A stretch of DNA of 64,000 nt from Molanna angustata (lineage: Eukaryota > Arthropoda > Insecta > Trichoptera > Molannidae), in the NCBI GenBank assembly GCA_963576475.1, contig OY754978.1:20645155-20709154 (forward strand), written 5' to 3'. Position numbers and translations under genes: made by a program. How positions within the stretch are numbered: position 1 is the first letter of the stretch; each line of letters opens with the position of its first letter. This document shows positions 29,946 to 40,765 of the stretch, piece after piece. The notes beneath the pieces were generated by a model. It saw only the letters and a program-made list of their open reading frames with translations, was not told where the DNA came from and ran no database searches.

Positions 29946-32900
29946 TTAACGGGAATCTTCTAAAAGTAAGGCACCATATCTATGACAGAAAACCTTAAAA
30001 GCTTTATAATTTTTCTTCGAGATCACAAAATCCGCATGACCAATGGGACCTTGAAGAGGCCCACGGACAGCAACGAGGAGCTCCGATCTATATGAGGACA
30101 CCATTGGGTGGCAACATTCCCAAAGGATATGTTCCGAAGTTTGGTCCGGGTATTGACAGAAATGACATGAAGCAGATGAGGCAATGTTAAATCGGTGAAG
30201 ATAACTTTTAAAGTTTCCGTGTCCTGTGAAAAATTGGGAAGTCCAAAAGTCTGGAACAACCCAGGGAGATTTAAGACGATACCTCACGTCGGGAAAAAAT
30301 AAGTAGGTAATTCTTCCCACTGAGCAGGCCGTCCAGCGAGTCTGCCAGATGTTCTGCAAATTTTCATTTACAGTCCTTTCAACAAAGCCGCGTGACACTC
30401 GACCCTCTGGAGGGAAGAGAGGAATATTTCCGATCATAGAAGAACAGCCCCGCGTAAGGTTGAAAACAGCCCCTCTACGCTGAAGTTCCAGATCAAGGGG
30501 AGTCATGCCTGTCAAAATTGGCAGTGCTTCAGTGGGACTCGTTCCATATGCTTTGGATAGAGCGATGAGAGCGAATCGTTGGCCTGAGAGCAAAATTCTA
30601 CGTATATGTTGAAGCTCACAGGCGTGAGACCAACATCCTGCTGCATAGCAAGCAATGCCGAGGTAAACTGCCTTATAGAAAAGACAGGATACTTGAAACT
30701 GTAAACCCCAGTGTGCCTTGGCGATGTGTGAGATCTTTAAAAAAGCTGACTTAGCTTTGTCGACACACAATCGAGCATGGTTTTTAAAATTTGGTCCTCT
30801 TTCCAGAATAACTCCTAGGCAAGTGATTTGGTCCCGAAAACTTACATTTGTTCCTGAGAACTTAATAGACGGCTGTCTACGTAGTAAGCCTTTGAAAACC
30901 AAGCCATATGTCTTATTAGGAGCGAAGCAAAGTTTATTTTTTACACCCCAGTCGGAAACTAAGGAAAGAGCTTGAGTAGCTGAGTTCTCAATGAATCTAC
31001 GGGAATTACCACGGACGAGGATGTATGCATCATCGGCATACGCTTGAATCGTACAATTACTGGAGAGAGGAAGATCCAGCAAGTCATCAAAAAGAATGTT
31101 CCAGAGAAGTGGACCGAGAACAGAACCCTGAGGACATCCAATGCTTACCTGTCGCGTATGTAGAAATTGTCCCCCAGGCAGGACTATGCGGCGATTTTCA
31201 AAGTAACTCTTAACTATCAGATATATATTGCGGGGTATATTCCTTGACTTCAGTTTATGCAAAATGAGCGGCCACCAAGCATTGTCAAATGCACCACTAA
31301 TGTCAAGGGAAATAGCAATAACATATTTTTCGTCAGAATGTCTTACAAATTCTGACATATAATTTATTGCATCGACTGTTGAAATTCCAGGTCGGAAGCC
31401 AAATTGGCGAAAAGAAAGTGGACATGAGTTAGAAATATGGGATTCAATTCTACTGCATATAAGTCTTTCCAGAATCTTGCCCAGAATAGGCAGGAGAGTA
31501 ACAGGTCTATATGCTTTTGGGTCCGTGCTAGGACGATCGCATCGTTTGGGAATTATAGTCATGAGGCCCGTTTTCCAACAGTCTGGAAAACAGCCTTCGT
31601 CTAAACATCTTTTTAAGAGGGAAACCATTTCAAATTGAGCCAAACGCCAACATCTTTGTATTAAAATAGAGTCGATACGGTCGAGGCCTGGGGATTTATT
31701 TAGTTTAAGGTTCCCAATAATTAAATCGAGTTCCTCAACAGAAACTGGTGGCGAAGCGGGTGTCTGAGGAATGTTGTGTTGAAGAGCACGTACCCATTTA
31801 TGAAAAACATTATCGGTAGACGGATCATCCGATGGAATCAACGCGTCCAGAAAAACGGAAGCAGTTGAATCGAGAGACGTTGTGAACTCACCAGTAGTTG
31901 CATCGCGGATGCAAGATATTGTTGCGCCATTTCCTCTTTTAGAAGAAACGGCGCGATATACCGCACCCCATGGATCTGAAGTCGAAACCTCGGAAACCAA
32001 ACGTCGCCAACTTACCTTCTTCGCACGAATAATTTCATTTTTATATAGATTGTGTGCACGTCTATAAGCAGAGTACAAGTCGAGAATAATTAACTCAGCA
32101 AAGTTCCTATTGCGTCCCAATTTAAGAGTTCAACGTGCACGTGTAACGCTGCGTTTCAAAGAATCGAGTCCTGAGTGCCACCAAGCGTTTGGTTTTAATT
32201 TTTCTGGAGTAGATCTGCCAATTGACTTTTCTGCACATATAATGATATTGTTAGTGAAATCAGAAGCAGTATCAGATATAGACATAGCATTTGGGTTAAA
32301 GCGATTCAGAAATCGAATAAATTCAGCATCAAATTCGACAATGCGCTCACACCTCGTGCGAAAACGCCTTGGAATATGAGACTTTTGAACCGAGTCAGTC
32401 GGTGAAGTAGAAATTGTAAAGACAATAAGTTCGTGATCGCTACCCGAATAATCTGTATAAACACGCCAGGAGGAAGTCTTTTGAGCTATTTGAGCCGAAG
32501 CCAAAGTGACATCGATGTGGCCAAACCCGACCGCACCAGAAAAAGTGGGAGGACTAAAGGGATCATTGATAACGGAAAGCTCGTGCCGAGCTATGAAGTC
32601 CTCACAGAGTTCACCTCTTTTTGCCTTCCTAGACCCTGCAGTGGTAGAATGACACCATAGAGGGGACTCAGCATTGAAGTCACCGCCAATCAAGATGGAA
32701 TCTCCACCTAGATGACTCATTACATTATCTAGAAAGCACACATATGGCTCTATCGGGTCGCCAAATTTGAAGTAGGTTGATACTAGGTACATGGATTTAC
32801 CTGAAAGAGAAATTTCAAGCACGACTGTTGTGCTCGAGGAAAGATGATCTAATAAAATATAAGATATTGAAGAATTAAAAATAAATATTGAAGCTAGAGG

Positions 32901-33116
32901 GGGTAAATCCATGGAACAGCAAGTGGCAGAAATTATACGGAAGTCTGAATCCGTCATACACATAGAGCCGTCGCCAGTGTATGGTTCCTGAACCAGACAG
33001 ATATCGATATTCAGTTGATGGGCGAGTTGTTTAAGCTCCAAGGTGGCAGCACGACGTCGGCCCAGATTGAGCTGTCCGATTCTGAGACCTGTTGATACGG
33101 ATATGCTACTGGCCAT
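29946..33116 (-). pseudogene. R1-clade ORF2 (endonuclease + reverse transcriptase), one in-frame TGA
   Basis: A 1056-residue polyprotein that nicks the target and copies the element's RNA onto it. The start chosen is ATG at 33116-33114, the first in frame. The AP-like endonuclease occupies residues 1-240: N17 in GQLNL, E44 in VQEPYTG, GGDFNAESPLW near 150 and GSDHELI near 230. The reverse transcriptase has SLDISGAFD (about 603-611), GCPQGSVLGPLLW (about 660-672) and YADD (693-696). A C-terminal CHFCQYPDQTSEHILWEC knuckle (C-x2-C-x8-H-x4-C) lies near residue 1000. The only lesion is TGA at 32130-32132, between the two domains, where CGA (arginine) is expected; reading frame is kept on both sides. 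The start overlaps the end of ORF1. Confidence 0.92.
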
Positions 33117-34488
33117 AATCAACTGTCAATAGGGCGCGGCTCAACGATGCCTGGAATGCTGGACATTCATCAGAACCAGATTTGTGAGAGGCTGGTTTTT
33201 TGAAAAATGAACAGACCGCACAAATTGGTGGACTGTCTTTAGCAGGACATACTGAAAAATCGTGCTCACCAGAAGCACAATGGCCGCAGCGAGGGGGATC
33301 TTTGCAGAACTTACTTGTATGGCCATACATCCGGCATCTTGAGCACACACTTATTGGTATGAAGTCTCTGACCTTACACACGCTCCATTCAACAAAGACT
33401 CTTCCGCACTCAATGAGTTTGTGTCTTATTGTCGGCGGAACTTCAAACACTCTGTCACAGGTAGGCCCAGTGCGAGGTCCCATAAAGTGGCTGAAACTAG
33501 CACTCTTAACAAATTCATCCTGGTTTATGCCCATATCCGGGACGGACAAAAACGCCAGACCCAAGAACTCCTCGTGAGACATGTCACGCGGAACAAAACT
33601 GAAGCGTAATCTGGGGTTTCGTTTCGAAGCAAGTCGGACGCTGAGGTCTTTGGAAGATTTTAAAGCCGGTGCATTGAGGAGTTTCAAGGAGTCAGCGGTA
33701 GTGGCAGTGTTGACAACAATGCCTTTTCCTCTTATATTTCGTACGCTCGTAACTTGCGCACCGATTTCACTGGGCTTTAACGTTGTTTTGAGCACTCGCC
33801 TTGTTTCTACCGAGGAACTTATATCATCTCTAGTCGGGAAAATGCAAACGGCGGGCTTGGCTGGTAACGCTGGGAAGCCGATTCTGGTAATCGGCGGAGG
33901 GCCACTTACGGCCGAACGCGAAGCAAAGCTATCACATTGTTTTGTGACAACGTTGTCAGCAATAGTTTGCATCACAGGGCGCATCTCGAGTTCGAGCGTC
34001 TCGATGTGAGATTGCAATCCCTGTTTCTCTCTGATCAGAGCACTGATGCGTTCGTTGAGAACTGCTTCTCGTCCCAATGATTCCGCCATGCGACTGTCAT
34101 TTCGTCCAATGATAGCAAGAAGAATATTTATTTTACGACTTACCTCCAATTGTTGATCTTTAGGCATATCTGAGGTGGCTAAAGAGTCTTGTAGGGCAGA
34201 CATAGCTTCATAGGCAGTATAAATGATTGGCTCGAAACCTGGTACTGACAGTACTTCATCGCGAGAAGATGGTGTTGCTGGATTCGATACTGGCTCGGAC
34301 TGTGTCGGAGGACTGCTGCACTGCTTCGAGGTCTCAACGCGAGTCACCACAATGTGGTTCTCAGCGGAGACAGACGAAGCTTCAGGGCTGGACATTCTGA
34401 TTCTATTAATAGGCGGTGACGGGGTTACTGGTGACAGAGATTCCAGTGTCTTGCGAATTCTCTTCCGGGTACGTTTCGTTTTGACCAT
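33106..34488 (-). CDS. R1-clade ORF1 (gag-like RNA-binding protein)
   Basis: A 460-residue open frame. It starts at the ATG at 34488-34486, since the upstream in-frame codons begin with TTG. The N-terminus is very basic (KTKRTRKRIRKTL) and serine/proline-rich, followed by a possible short coiled coil near 120-180 (EREAV..ISALIREKQGLQSH). The C-terminal third holds three zinc knuckles: CSRCRMYGHTSKFC and CGHCASGEHDFSVC (both C-x2-C-x4-H-x4-C), then CAVCSF..H..SDEC. In this clade ORF1 binds the element RNA and packages it with ORF2. The stop TAG (33108-33106) lies 8 bases past the ORF2 start in a different frame, giving ATGGCCAGTAG. Frame intact, so it may still be translatable. Confidence 0.92.
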   Translation of the reverse strand: MVKTKRTRKRIRKTLESLSPVTPSPPINRIRMSSPEASSVSAENHIVVTRVETSKQCSSPPTQSEPVSNPATPSSRDEVLSVPGFEPIIYTAYEAMSALQDSLATSDMPKDQQLEVSRKINILLAIIGRNDSRMAESLGREAVLNERISALIREKQGLQSHIETLELEMRPVMQTIADNVVTKQCDSFASRSAVSGPPPITRIGFPALPAKPAVCIFPTRDDISSSVETRRVLKTTLKPSEIGAQVTSVRNIRGKGIVVNTATTADSLKLLNAPALKSSKDLSVRLASKRNPRLRFSFVPRDMSHEEFLGLAFLSVPDMGINQDEFVKSASFSHFMGPRTGPTCDRVFEVPPTIRHKLIECGRVFVEWSVCKVRDFIPISVCSRCRMYGHTSKFCKDPPRCGHCASGEHDFSVCPAKDSPPICAVCSFFKKPASHKSGSDECPAFQASLSRALLTVDYGQ

Positions 34489-34866
34489 TTTAGATCTCAA
34501 CAGAACTGTTACCCTAGATGATCAATTTAAGATAATGAAAAAGGCACTCCGTAAACAACAAATCGTTATAAAATCGAAATTCAAATGTTAATGTAATTAC
34601 AAAGAAGAAGATAAAACAACAAATAATGAACAAATCTGTGTATGCAAACTACCGTTGGAAAGTTAAAAACAAAATAATGAATAGGTATATTATACGAATA
34701 TACAAGAAAAATAAACCTTTAAAAATAAAATAAATTGTTTGAAGTAGTTAATGTGTATGAGCGAAGAGTTTAAAAAAAAAAGATAGAAATTAAATTATGC
34801 AAAAGCCGTTCAACCCGCAACCGCAACCAACTAAGAGCAGTGTCGCACCTGTCCTGATGGAAAACA
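34489..34866 (-). promoter_or_regulatory. 5' UTR / internal promoter region of the R1-clade LINE
   Basis: 378 bp between the 5' target duplication and ORF1. LINEs of this kind start transcription at their own first base from an internal promoter. No TATA or specific initiator is claimed. The terminal 60 bp are GC-richer (GGACAGGTGCGACACTGCTC) than the AT-rich remainder. Confidence 0.55.
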
Positions 34867-34889
34867 ACTTTATAATTCATTCATTTATT

Positions 34890-35130
34890 TCCGTGTCCAA
34901 GGTCATCCGCCTACACTGTGTCCCTCCAGTAATTTGCAGCCATAATTCCATTTTCATTGGCCTGCCACAAATCCTCTTCAGAGCACCCTCCCTCCATAAG
35001 CGGGCAGCTCAGCAGGTGCGACATACTCTGCGTCTCTCCACACTCACATGCCGTGTCCTGGTCCGCCTCCAGCATTCCCCATCTATCCAGGTTCACCTTG
35101 CACCTTCCTACACCCGTCCTCAGCCTGTTT
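34890..35130 (-). pseudogene. LINE-B ORF2 C-terminal remnant
   Basis: Minus strand reads LNRLRTGVGRCKVNLDRWGM, then CECGETQSMSHLLSC with LMEGGCSEEDLWQANENG and IMAANYWRDTV before a stop. LNRLRTG.GRC plus C-x-C-G..Q...HLL.CP is the conserved end of many jockey-type elements. It is followed by TTGGACACGG and an AATAAATGAATGAAT tail. Related remnants are at 25587-25690 and 41090-41400. The R1-clade element inserted right next to this tail. Confidence 0.75.
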
Positions 35131-35160
35131 AGTTTTCTTTATAATTATACCATCATATTA

Positions 35161-35336
35161 GGCCCTATTCAGATTCGACTAAAAATTTTATACGGAATTT
35201 TAGTATATGAGAGATGTCAAAAAGTTGACTGCATTTATACGGGACTCATGACGTCACACCGCGCGGATAAAATCCTTTTATCCACGGTTGCCCGATATTT
35301 TAGACGTATTCGTACTATGAAACGAATCAGAATTGG
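35161..35336. mobile_element. Candidate hAT-type MITE, 176 bp
   Basis: TCATATTA (35153-35160) and ACATATTA (35337-35344) flank it, an 8-bp duplication with one difference. Ends are partial inverted repeats (CTATTCAGATTCGAC against CCAATTCTGATTCGTTT read from the right). There is no ORF. The short inverted repeat keeps confidence moderate. Confidence 0.4.
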
Positions 35337-35344
35337 ACATATTA

Positions 35345-36480
35345 ACATCCTTCTTTATGTCTCTTATTTTCCTATATAATGGTGACGAGTTTTGCTTGGA
35401 CATCTTCACCTGTGAAAAATATGTTAATTTAGTGATCAATAAATATTTGACATCTGCATGTGTTATGCTAACTTAATATATTAGTGTTCAAATACAATTT
35501 TATGACGAATGTTGTACAGATGAAAGTCATTAATATATGAATAGCCATGTAGTTTGCAAATATTTTGTCTAGAAATTATTAATTTTGCATTAATGTAATT
35601 TTTATTTATGTACGTAGTAAGCAGAAGACGAAACGAAGACAATTTGAACTAACTGATTCAATATAATTCTATTCGAAAAAGAGGATTACAGAATCCACGT
35701 TGTTTAAAAGTTGTGTGTAGGTGCATTGTTTTGTTTCTTTAAATGGCATCATTTCTTTATCGGAATTTTCCTTATGCAAACGTGTTTCCATCAGCAGTTT
35801 TCAACGAAGATATACACAAGAAAATGGCGGCATTCGATGCATTTCTCATTTCCACCGATGCATCGCGGATAAAATGTATCGGAAATTGTGGAAATTCGAC
35901 GCGCTGAAACAGTTTCAAAACAAAATAGTCGAGATATGCACCCATTTAGCAAATATTATTCCTACCTATAATACCTACAATTTTCGTAGAGTCAGTTGGT
36001 TGTTTTAACACGAACGAGAAAGTCAATTCGATATTACAAAGTTTTTGTTACATGCATTAATTCATACAGCGAAGTTGGAATTGCAGAAAATTTTCCGAGC
36101 TGTAAAATGTATTTAAATCACACACAAACTTACATAGTTAGTAACCTACATCCTATTGGATTTAATGTGAACGAATCAAATTTGACTAAAAAAACAATAA
36201 AAACTAATTCATCACAATGAATTAGTTCTTTGAATACACATTATATGCAATCTATGCTCGCATAGTATACAATGCAGGATCAATCAAAATATCAGTGTAT
36301 GTACTGCGAATTTGATGTTTCGTTTCCTACCTACCTCAGTGTATATTTTGTAAACAAGCGAAGGACAATCGAATTTGTCTCGATTTTGTACCTACTACCT
36401 TGCATGTTTTTAAATTTATTTTGTAATTTTTGTACTTCATAATTTGTAATTTTATACACAGTAATGTAATTATTTTTTAA
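35345..36480. other. AT-rich spacer
   Basis: Small frames at 35721-36220 show no recognisable domain. No repeat family found. Confidence 0.45.
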
Positions 36481-36484
36481 GGTG

Positions 36485-36547
36485 AATCGTGTAGAATAAT
36501 TATAGGTTTAATCCTGTTTGTTTTACCAAAATAAATAAATAAATAAG

Positions 36548-36618
<71 letters not shown>

Positions 36619-36890
36619 ATTAATTAATTAATTAATTAATTAATAAATAAATAAATAAATAAATAAATAAATTAATTAATCAATTAATTAATTAATTAAT
36701 TAATTAATTAAATAGTTAATTAATTAATTAATTAATTAATTTGTTAATTAATTAATTAATAATAAATAAATAAATAAAAAAATAAATAAAAAATACAAAA
36801 TAAATAAATAAATCAATAACCAAATAAATAAATTAATTAATTAATTTATAAATAAATAAATCAATAAATAAATGAATAAATATACATTTT
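36485..36890. repeat. AAAT/TTAA microsatellite seeded by a LINE 3' end
   Basis: After AATCCTGTTTGTTTTACC (compare 60180-60200, TCTTGTTTGTTTTCCC) about 350 bp of AAAT, TTAA and AATC units follow from 36531, with internal switches of unit. The similar entry sequence suggests the array grew from the tail of a 5'-truncated LINE. Confidence 0.85.
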
Positions 36891-36912
36891 AATGGTCTTT
36901 TTACACATTCCA

Positions 36913-37130
36913 CATGAGGCACCGACATAGAATAGTGCTTCCACTCATTTCAATTAGTTATCATCGTTTACAACAGGAAAAATAATCTCATCAAGTTCAG
37001 TAATTGGTTCACCGCCCATTCTGGATACTGTCCTTTTTGTGGGCATACACGCGTATGTCATGCTTCTTTTTACAAGGTAATGCACACCTATCGCTGGTTA
37101 CCCCACATTGTGGGATATGTCATGATTGGG
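36913..37130 (+). mobile_element. SINE4 copy
   Basis: Starts CATGAGGCACCGACATAGAA as in 21505. It then carries GGTTCACCGCCCATTCTGGA, CGCTGGTTACCCCACATTGT and GGGATATGTCATGATTGGG. The middle has small deletions and the tail is degenerate. Confidence 0.8.
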
Positions 37131-37760
37131 TATATGTATTTCTTTGTGCATCATTTCAACGACGTAATAGTTAAAAAGAGCAAAAAAAATACGCTTACCT
37201 ACATATGTTTAAAAAAATAAAATTTTTGATAAAACAGGTTTTACATCTCAAGACGGTCAATAAAATATATTAAGGCCCTTCTATACCATGGGTATGCGGA
37301 TGCACTCTAAATTACCTTCTAATGTATGAAATCACCTGATTATGTGATGTACAACATTTTTTCGTGAAGAAAAGGTAAAAATTAAAAAAAAAAGAAATTA
37401 AAAAAATTAAGAAAAGGTAAAATAAGAGTTTTCTTAATAACAATAATAGTAATTAAAATAATATAAACATAGAAGGTAGATTTTCATGTTCTCTTTCGAA
37501 TGAAGTAAATCGACTTCATAGACTTTGTAGTTTTTTATTTAGGTATCTACTTACAATAAAAAAATAAACAAAATGGTTTAACTAAGATTAATTTTACAAG
37601 AAAAGTATTAAACAAATTCAAATACCAAAAAAACTCATTCAATAGAATAAATATGTAAATCAAACTGTTTTTTTTTTATTTCAAATACGTATCTTTTGAG
37701 GGTACTGGGGAAATTATTTTCAAAATATACTATTTATCCTACTATAGCTTCTTAATACAT
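37131..37760. other. AT-rich spacer
   Basis: Nothing recognised. Confidence 0.4.
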
Positions 37761-37975
37761 AATAATAATAATAATAAACATTTATTTGCACCCTGCGCAA
37801 GTGGCGATTTTATTGCCGTGTGGCAATTTCTTCCAAATAACCAGTGTTTTCAGCCCAGAGAAGCAATATTTGGGTGAGAAATAAATCTAAATAAATTTTT
37901 CCTCTGCTGGGAATCGAACCCAGGACGCCCGCAAAGAAACCGAACGGCTTACCAACTGTGCCACGGCGGTCGGCA
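37761..37975 (-). mobile_element. SINE3, near full length (tRNA-derived)
   Basis: On the minus strand: tRNA-like head CCGACCGCCGTGGCACAGTT with A box TGGCACAGTTGG (37952-37963) and B box GGTTCGATTCC (37910-37920). The body follows (GGTTATTTGGAAGAAATTGC, CACACGGCAATAAAATCGCC) with an ATT repeat tail (37761-37779). A tail relative is at 55380-55450 and a head relative at 18838. Confidence 0.8.
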
Positions 37976-38006
37976 ATAAATAAATGCAGTAGCAGCAACA
38001 TTAACG

Positions 38007-38051
38007 GTAAAATCATAGTCCTTAATACAATATTAAGGACTATGATTTTAC
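38007..38051. repeat. Perfect 21-bp hairpin, 3-base loop
   Basis: GTAAAATCATAGTCCTTAAT plus A (38007-38027) is exactly complementary to 38031-38051 across CAA. It lies between SINE3 and SINE2. Confidence 0.9.
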
Positions 38052-38065
38052 TTTTTTTTTATTTA

Positions 38066-38210
38066 TAGATGGGTCGATGTCAGAGCGGTTAGCGCGCTGG
38101 GCTAGTAATCCAGTGGTCGTGAATCCTGCCTCGACCGATTTCGTTCACCTATAACACAAGCTTTTATGCTTATTTTAGGGTACATAGGAAGATGTATATG
38201 TACTTTCTAA
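38066..38210 (+). mobile_element. SINE2, near full length (tRNA-derived)
   Basis: A box region TCAGAGCGGTTAGCGCGC, then GGGCTAGTAATCCAGTGGTC, a B box damaged to GTGAATCC, CGATTTCGTTCACCTATAAC and AGGAAGATGTATATGTACTT. The head resembles a class of tRNA with GCGCGCTGG in the anticodon arm. Copies: 8275, 11030, 22041 (split) and 54590. Confidence 0.8.
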
Positions 38211-38214
38211 AAAA

Positions 38215-40258
38215 AACTTCTTCTAAAAAATATATTATAACATTATTTTTGAACATATTGTATTAATTTTAAATTTGCCAAACTGGTAAAAGTGTAACGT
38301 ATTTTGAAAAACGCATTATAATATACCTATTGTCGCATTTTCAACGATTAAGATTATTTTTTATTGCATGTATTGAAAATATGTACGTAGGTAGGTGCCA
38401 TACTTACGATATGGTAGGTATCTACATGTTATTTTTTCAGTTTTAAAATACTTAATAATAGTTTTCTAAATAAGAGACAAGACAGCTTATAACGAATCCA
38501 CTATAGCTGGGACACTGTAGTATGTACCTAACTAGGTATATTTTTTGCTCATAGGTCTTCGACGCCTTTGTAGACCATATTATCATCATTCAATTGTTTT
38601 TTAAGGTGAGCCAGCATAAAAACCTGAAAAGATTATCGTTAAATATATAAATAGTACAAGCATTAGGTACTTCTTAGTTTAGGGAATGTATATTAGGATA
38701 TAATATGAGGATGTCTTTGTATATAAAAAAATATAGATCGATCGTTCTTTCATTTTGTTAAATATATATTGTTCGATATCCACTTTCCCTTGTGTATGTT
38801 TTTTCTTCTTCATTTCGAATAAAATCCATTTTGTACGTTTTTTTTTCACTTTCCTAATTCTATTGCATTCGTTTAATCCGATATACTTTTTCGTTCATTT
38901 TAAATGCTATTTCGATATTCCCTTAATCATGATTTAGAATTCCGAAATGGATTTCGTTTGTTCTCTTTGCTTGAAATTCTTTATCTCATTTGGATGCCGG
39001 TCCTTATTAATATTTCATTCATATTCCTAGGAAATACAATAATATATTTATCCGTTTTGCATTTACTATGTAAATGGGAATAGCGAAATCTTGTTCGTAT
39101 AGAAAATTTTGCTATTGATATCACAATAATTTGACTCTCACAAAGTACCCGATAGCGGAGATGCATTCCGATTCGGGTCACGTACGAGGGTACATTTTTA
39201 CAGAAATACATCACGTATCGAAGATCAGAAATATATAGGGATTTAGGATAAGAGAGAAATACTGGCATAAGGCATACACAAATAGAAACAAATCTCAACA
39301 AGTGAAATTATACACAATTTGTGCAAAAAGGGAAATGGATGAAATGATGTAGGTAGGGACTTATACGTGATAACATTGTAGGAATAAAAAACTTTGTCAA
39401 ACTACACAGTATCATATACATAGGTAGGACAAAATTGATTTAATAGATATTTTTCTTCTTTTTTGTAATCTGAGCTTCACCGTCTTTTTACATGAACGAA
39501 CTCTGAAATCAAATATCATGTATTTCGTTCCTGTGCCATAATTTTTATTTGTTCTAATTGTACTTCATATTCTTGTATTAATCTTATGACCTGTTTTTCT
39601 TAGGAAGTGCGCCCTTCTAACAAGCTCTTCTTTAATACCAAACTCCAGTAATAAAATATTATGCGTATATTCACTAGTTAAACATTAGGTATGGTTTAAT
39701 GCCAATACCCAGCAAACAGTGTTGACATCTGATAATAATCATTAAAACTATAAAAAAACGTATATGTATAAATATCGTCAAACATCTTAAACCAGGATTC
39801 CGAGTGCGCAGAGCGCAAATTTGTGTATTTTTTCTTCGTATAACTTTTTATATTTTTTTTCATTCATCATTGTACCTATTATTTGTTTGTGAAATGCCTA
39901 AAAATAATTTTATTTAACAAAAAATTTAAACAAAGTTCAAAATTTATTCCAATCACGGATACGAATTCAGATCTTAACAAAATGTTGTCTTCTAAAAAAG
40001 GTAATTCACGTTTGTGCATATAAATTTTATGTACGAATCTGACTAATCCCTGAACTTTTATTAATATAACAAATGTTAATTTATGCTATAATCGCTGTGA
40101 ATGTTAAATGTTATATAATACAAATTCGTATAAAAAATCCCAATATGGTCATACAAAAATATCTTCTTTGGTTTATCCATATTTAATTGATCATGAATTT
40201 ATATTTTTCGGAATTCATGAAATAAATTTGTATTTTTATGCGGTAAGTTCACATCAAT
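38215..40258. other. 2 kb AT-rich spacer
   Basis: No gene, repeat family or RNA recognised. Frames at 38755-38937 and 38981-39301 are compositionally ordinary and unmatched. Confidence 0.45.
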
Positions 40259-40261
40259 TTT

Positions 40262-40395
40262 GATCATATCATCATCATCATCATCAATGGCTCCACAGCC
40301 CATTGCGGGCCTTGGCCTCCTCCAGCATTCCTCGCCATCTCCCTCTGTCCTGACATGCTTCCCTCCAGTTCCTTACACCAACAATCATCGATCAT
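40262..40395 (-). mobile_element. RTE-type LINE 3' end
   Basis: A CATCATCATCATCATCAATG run leads into GGCTCCACAGCCCATTGCGG, CCTTGGCCTCCTCCAGCATT and TCGCCATCTCCCTCTGTCCT. On the minus strand this ends in a GAT repeat tail, the usual form of insect RTE-type 3' ends. A second, older copy is at 9165-9300. Confidence 0.6.
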
Positions 40396-40540
40396 TGATC
40401 ATATCAAGTAAGTACATAGATATTTGGAAGTTAAAGACGAAAATTTTTGCTCGCAGCAGCAAACAAATATTGCAGTAAGCAGGTTGTACCGCAAGAGATA
40501 ATTACTATTACAAAAAAAACGCCATAATTAGCAAAATATT

Positions 40541-40593
40541 GGGACATGTCTTATATTTTACTCGATTTTGTAGTAAAATATAAGGCATGTCCC
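40541..40593. repeat. 22-bp hairpin, 9-base loop, one G-T pair
   Basis: GGGACATGTCTTATATTTTA then CT (40541-40562) pairs with 40572-40593. The only non-Watson-Crick position would be a G-U in RNA. The right arm overlaps the 3' end of a reverse SINE4 copy (GGCATGTCCCACA). Confidence 0.85.
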
Positions 40594-40765
40594 ACATTGT
40601 AACCAGGGACAGATGTGGGAAGTATGAAAAACCTTATACTAGGTAGCACGGAGTAATATGCGTTTTTATCCCATACACCAGTATTTCACCTAAAAGGCAT
40701 CGAACCTCATTGCTAAACTATGTGATATTTTTCTTGTATTTTCGATTTATAATGTTGAAGGTTGA
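40585..40765 (-). mobile_element. SINE4 copy, diverged
   Basis: On the minus strand: AGTTTAGCAATGAGGTTCGA, GCCTTTTAGGTGAAATACTG, GTGTATGGG and CCCTGGTTACAATGTGGGA follow SINE4 from 21620 to 21770 in order, with the usual 3' stem damaged. Confidence 0.6.

Larger units (their letters stand above)
29689..34866 (-). mobile_element. Full-length R1-clade LINE, 5178 bp, 12-bp TSD
   Basis: Identical 12-bp duplications ACTTTATAATTC lie at 29677-29688 and 34867-34878. Between them, on the minus strand, are a 5' UTR (34489-34866), ORF1 with three zinc knuckles, an overlapping ORF2 with endonuclease, reverse transcriptase and a C-terminal zinc knuckle, and a 3' UTR (29689-29945) that ends in GGTGGTGGGAG. 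Order, overlap and motifs are those of R1-clade non-LTR retrotransposons. Neither flank is ribosomal DNA nor TTAGG repeats, so this is a dispersed member, not a site-specific R1, TRAS or SART. One nonsense codon in ORF2 is the only coding lesion I found, so it is young. Confidence 0.93.

Noticed and set aside
33200..34591. Plus-strand frames opposite ORF1 of the R1-clade LINE
   Set aside because: They are antisense shadows with no recognisable motifs, while the minus strand shows clear zinc knuckles and family architecture.
29689..34866. Site-specific R1, TRAS or SART insertion
   Set aside because: The flanks contain no 28S ribosomal sequence and no TTAGG telomeric repeats, and the two copies' targets differ completely.
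35721..36220. Two adjacent frames (95 and 74 codons) as exons
   Set aside because: No splice-site logic, no domain motif, and composition equal to the surrounding spacer.
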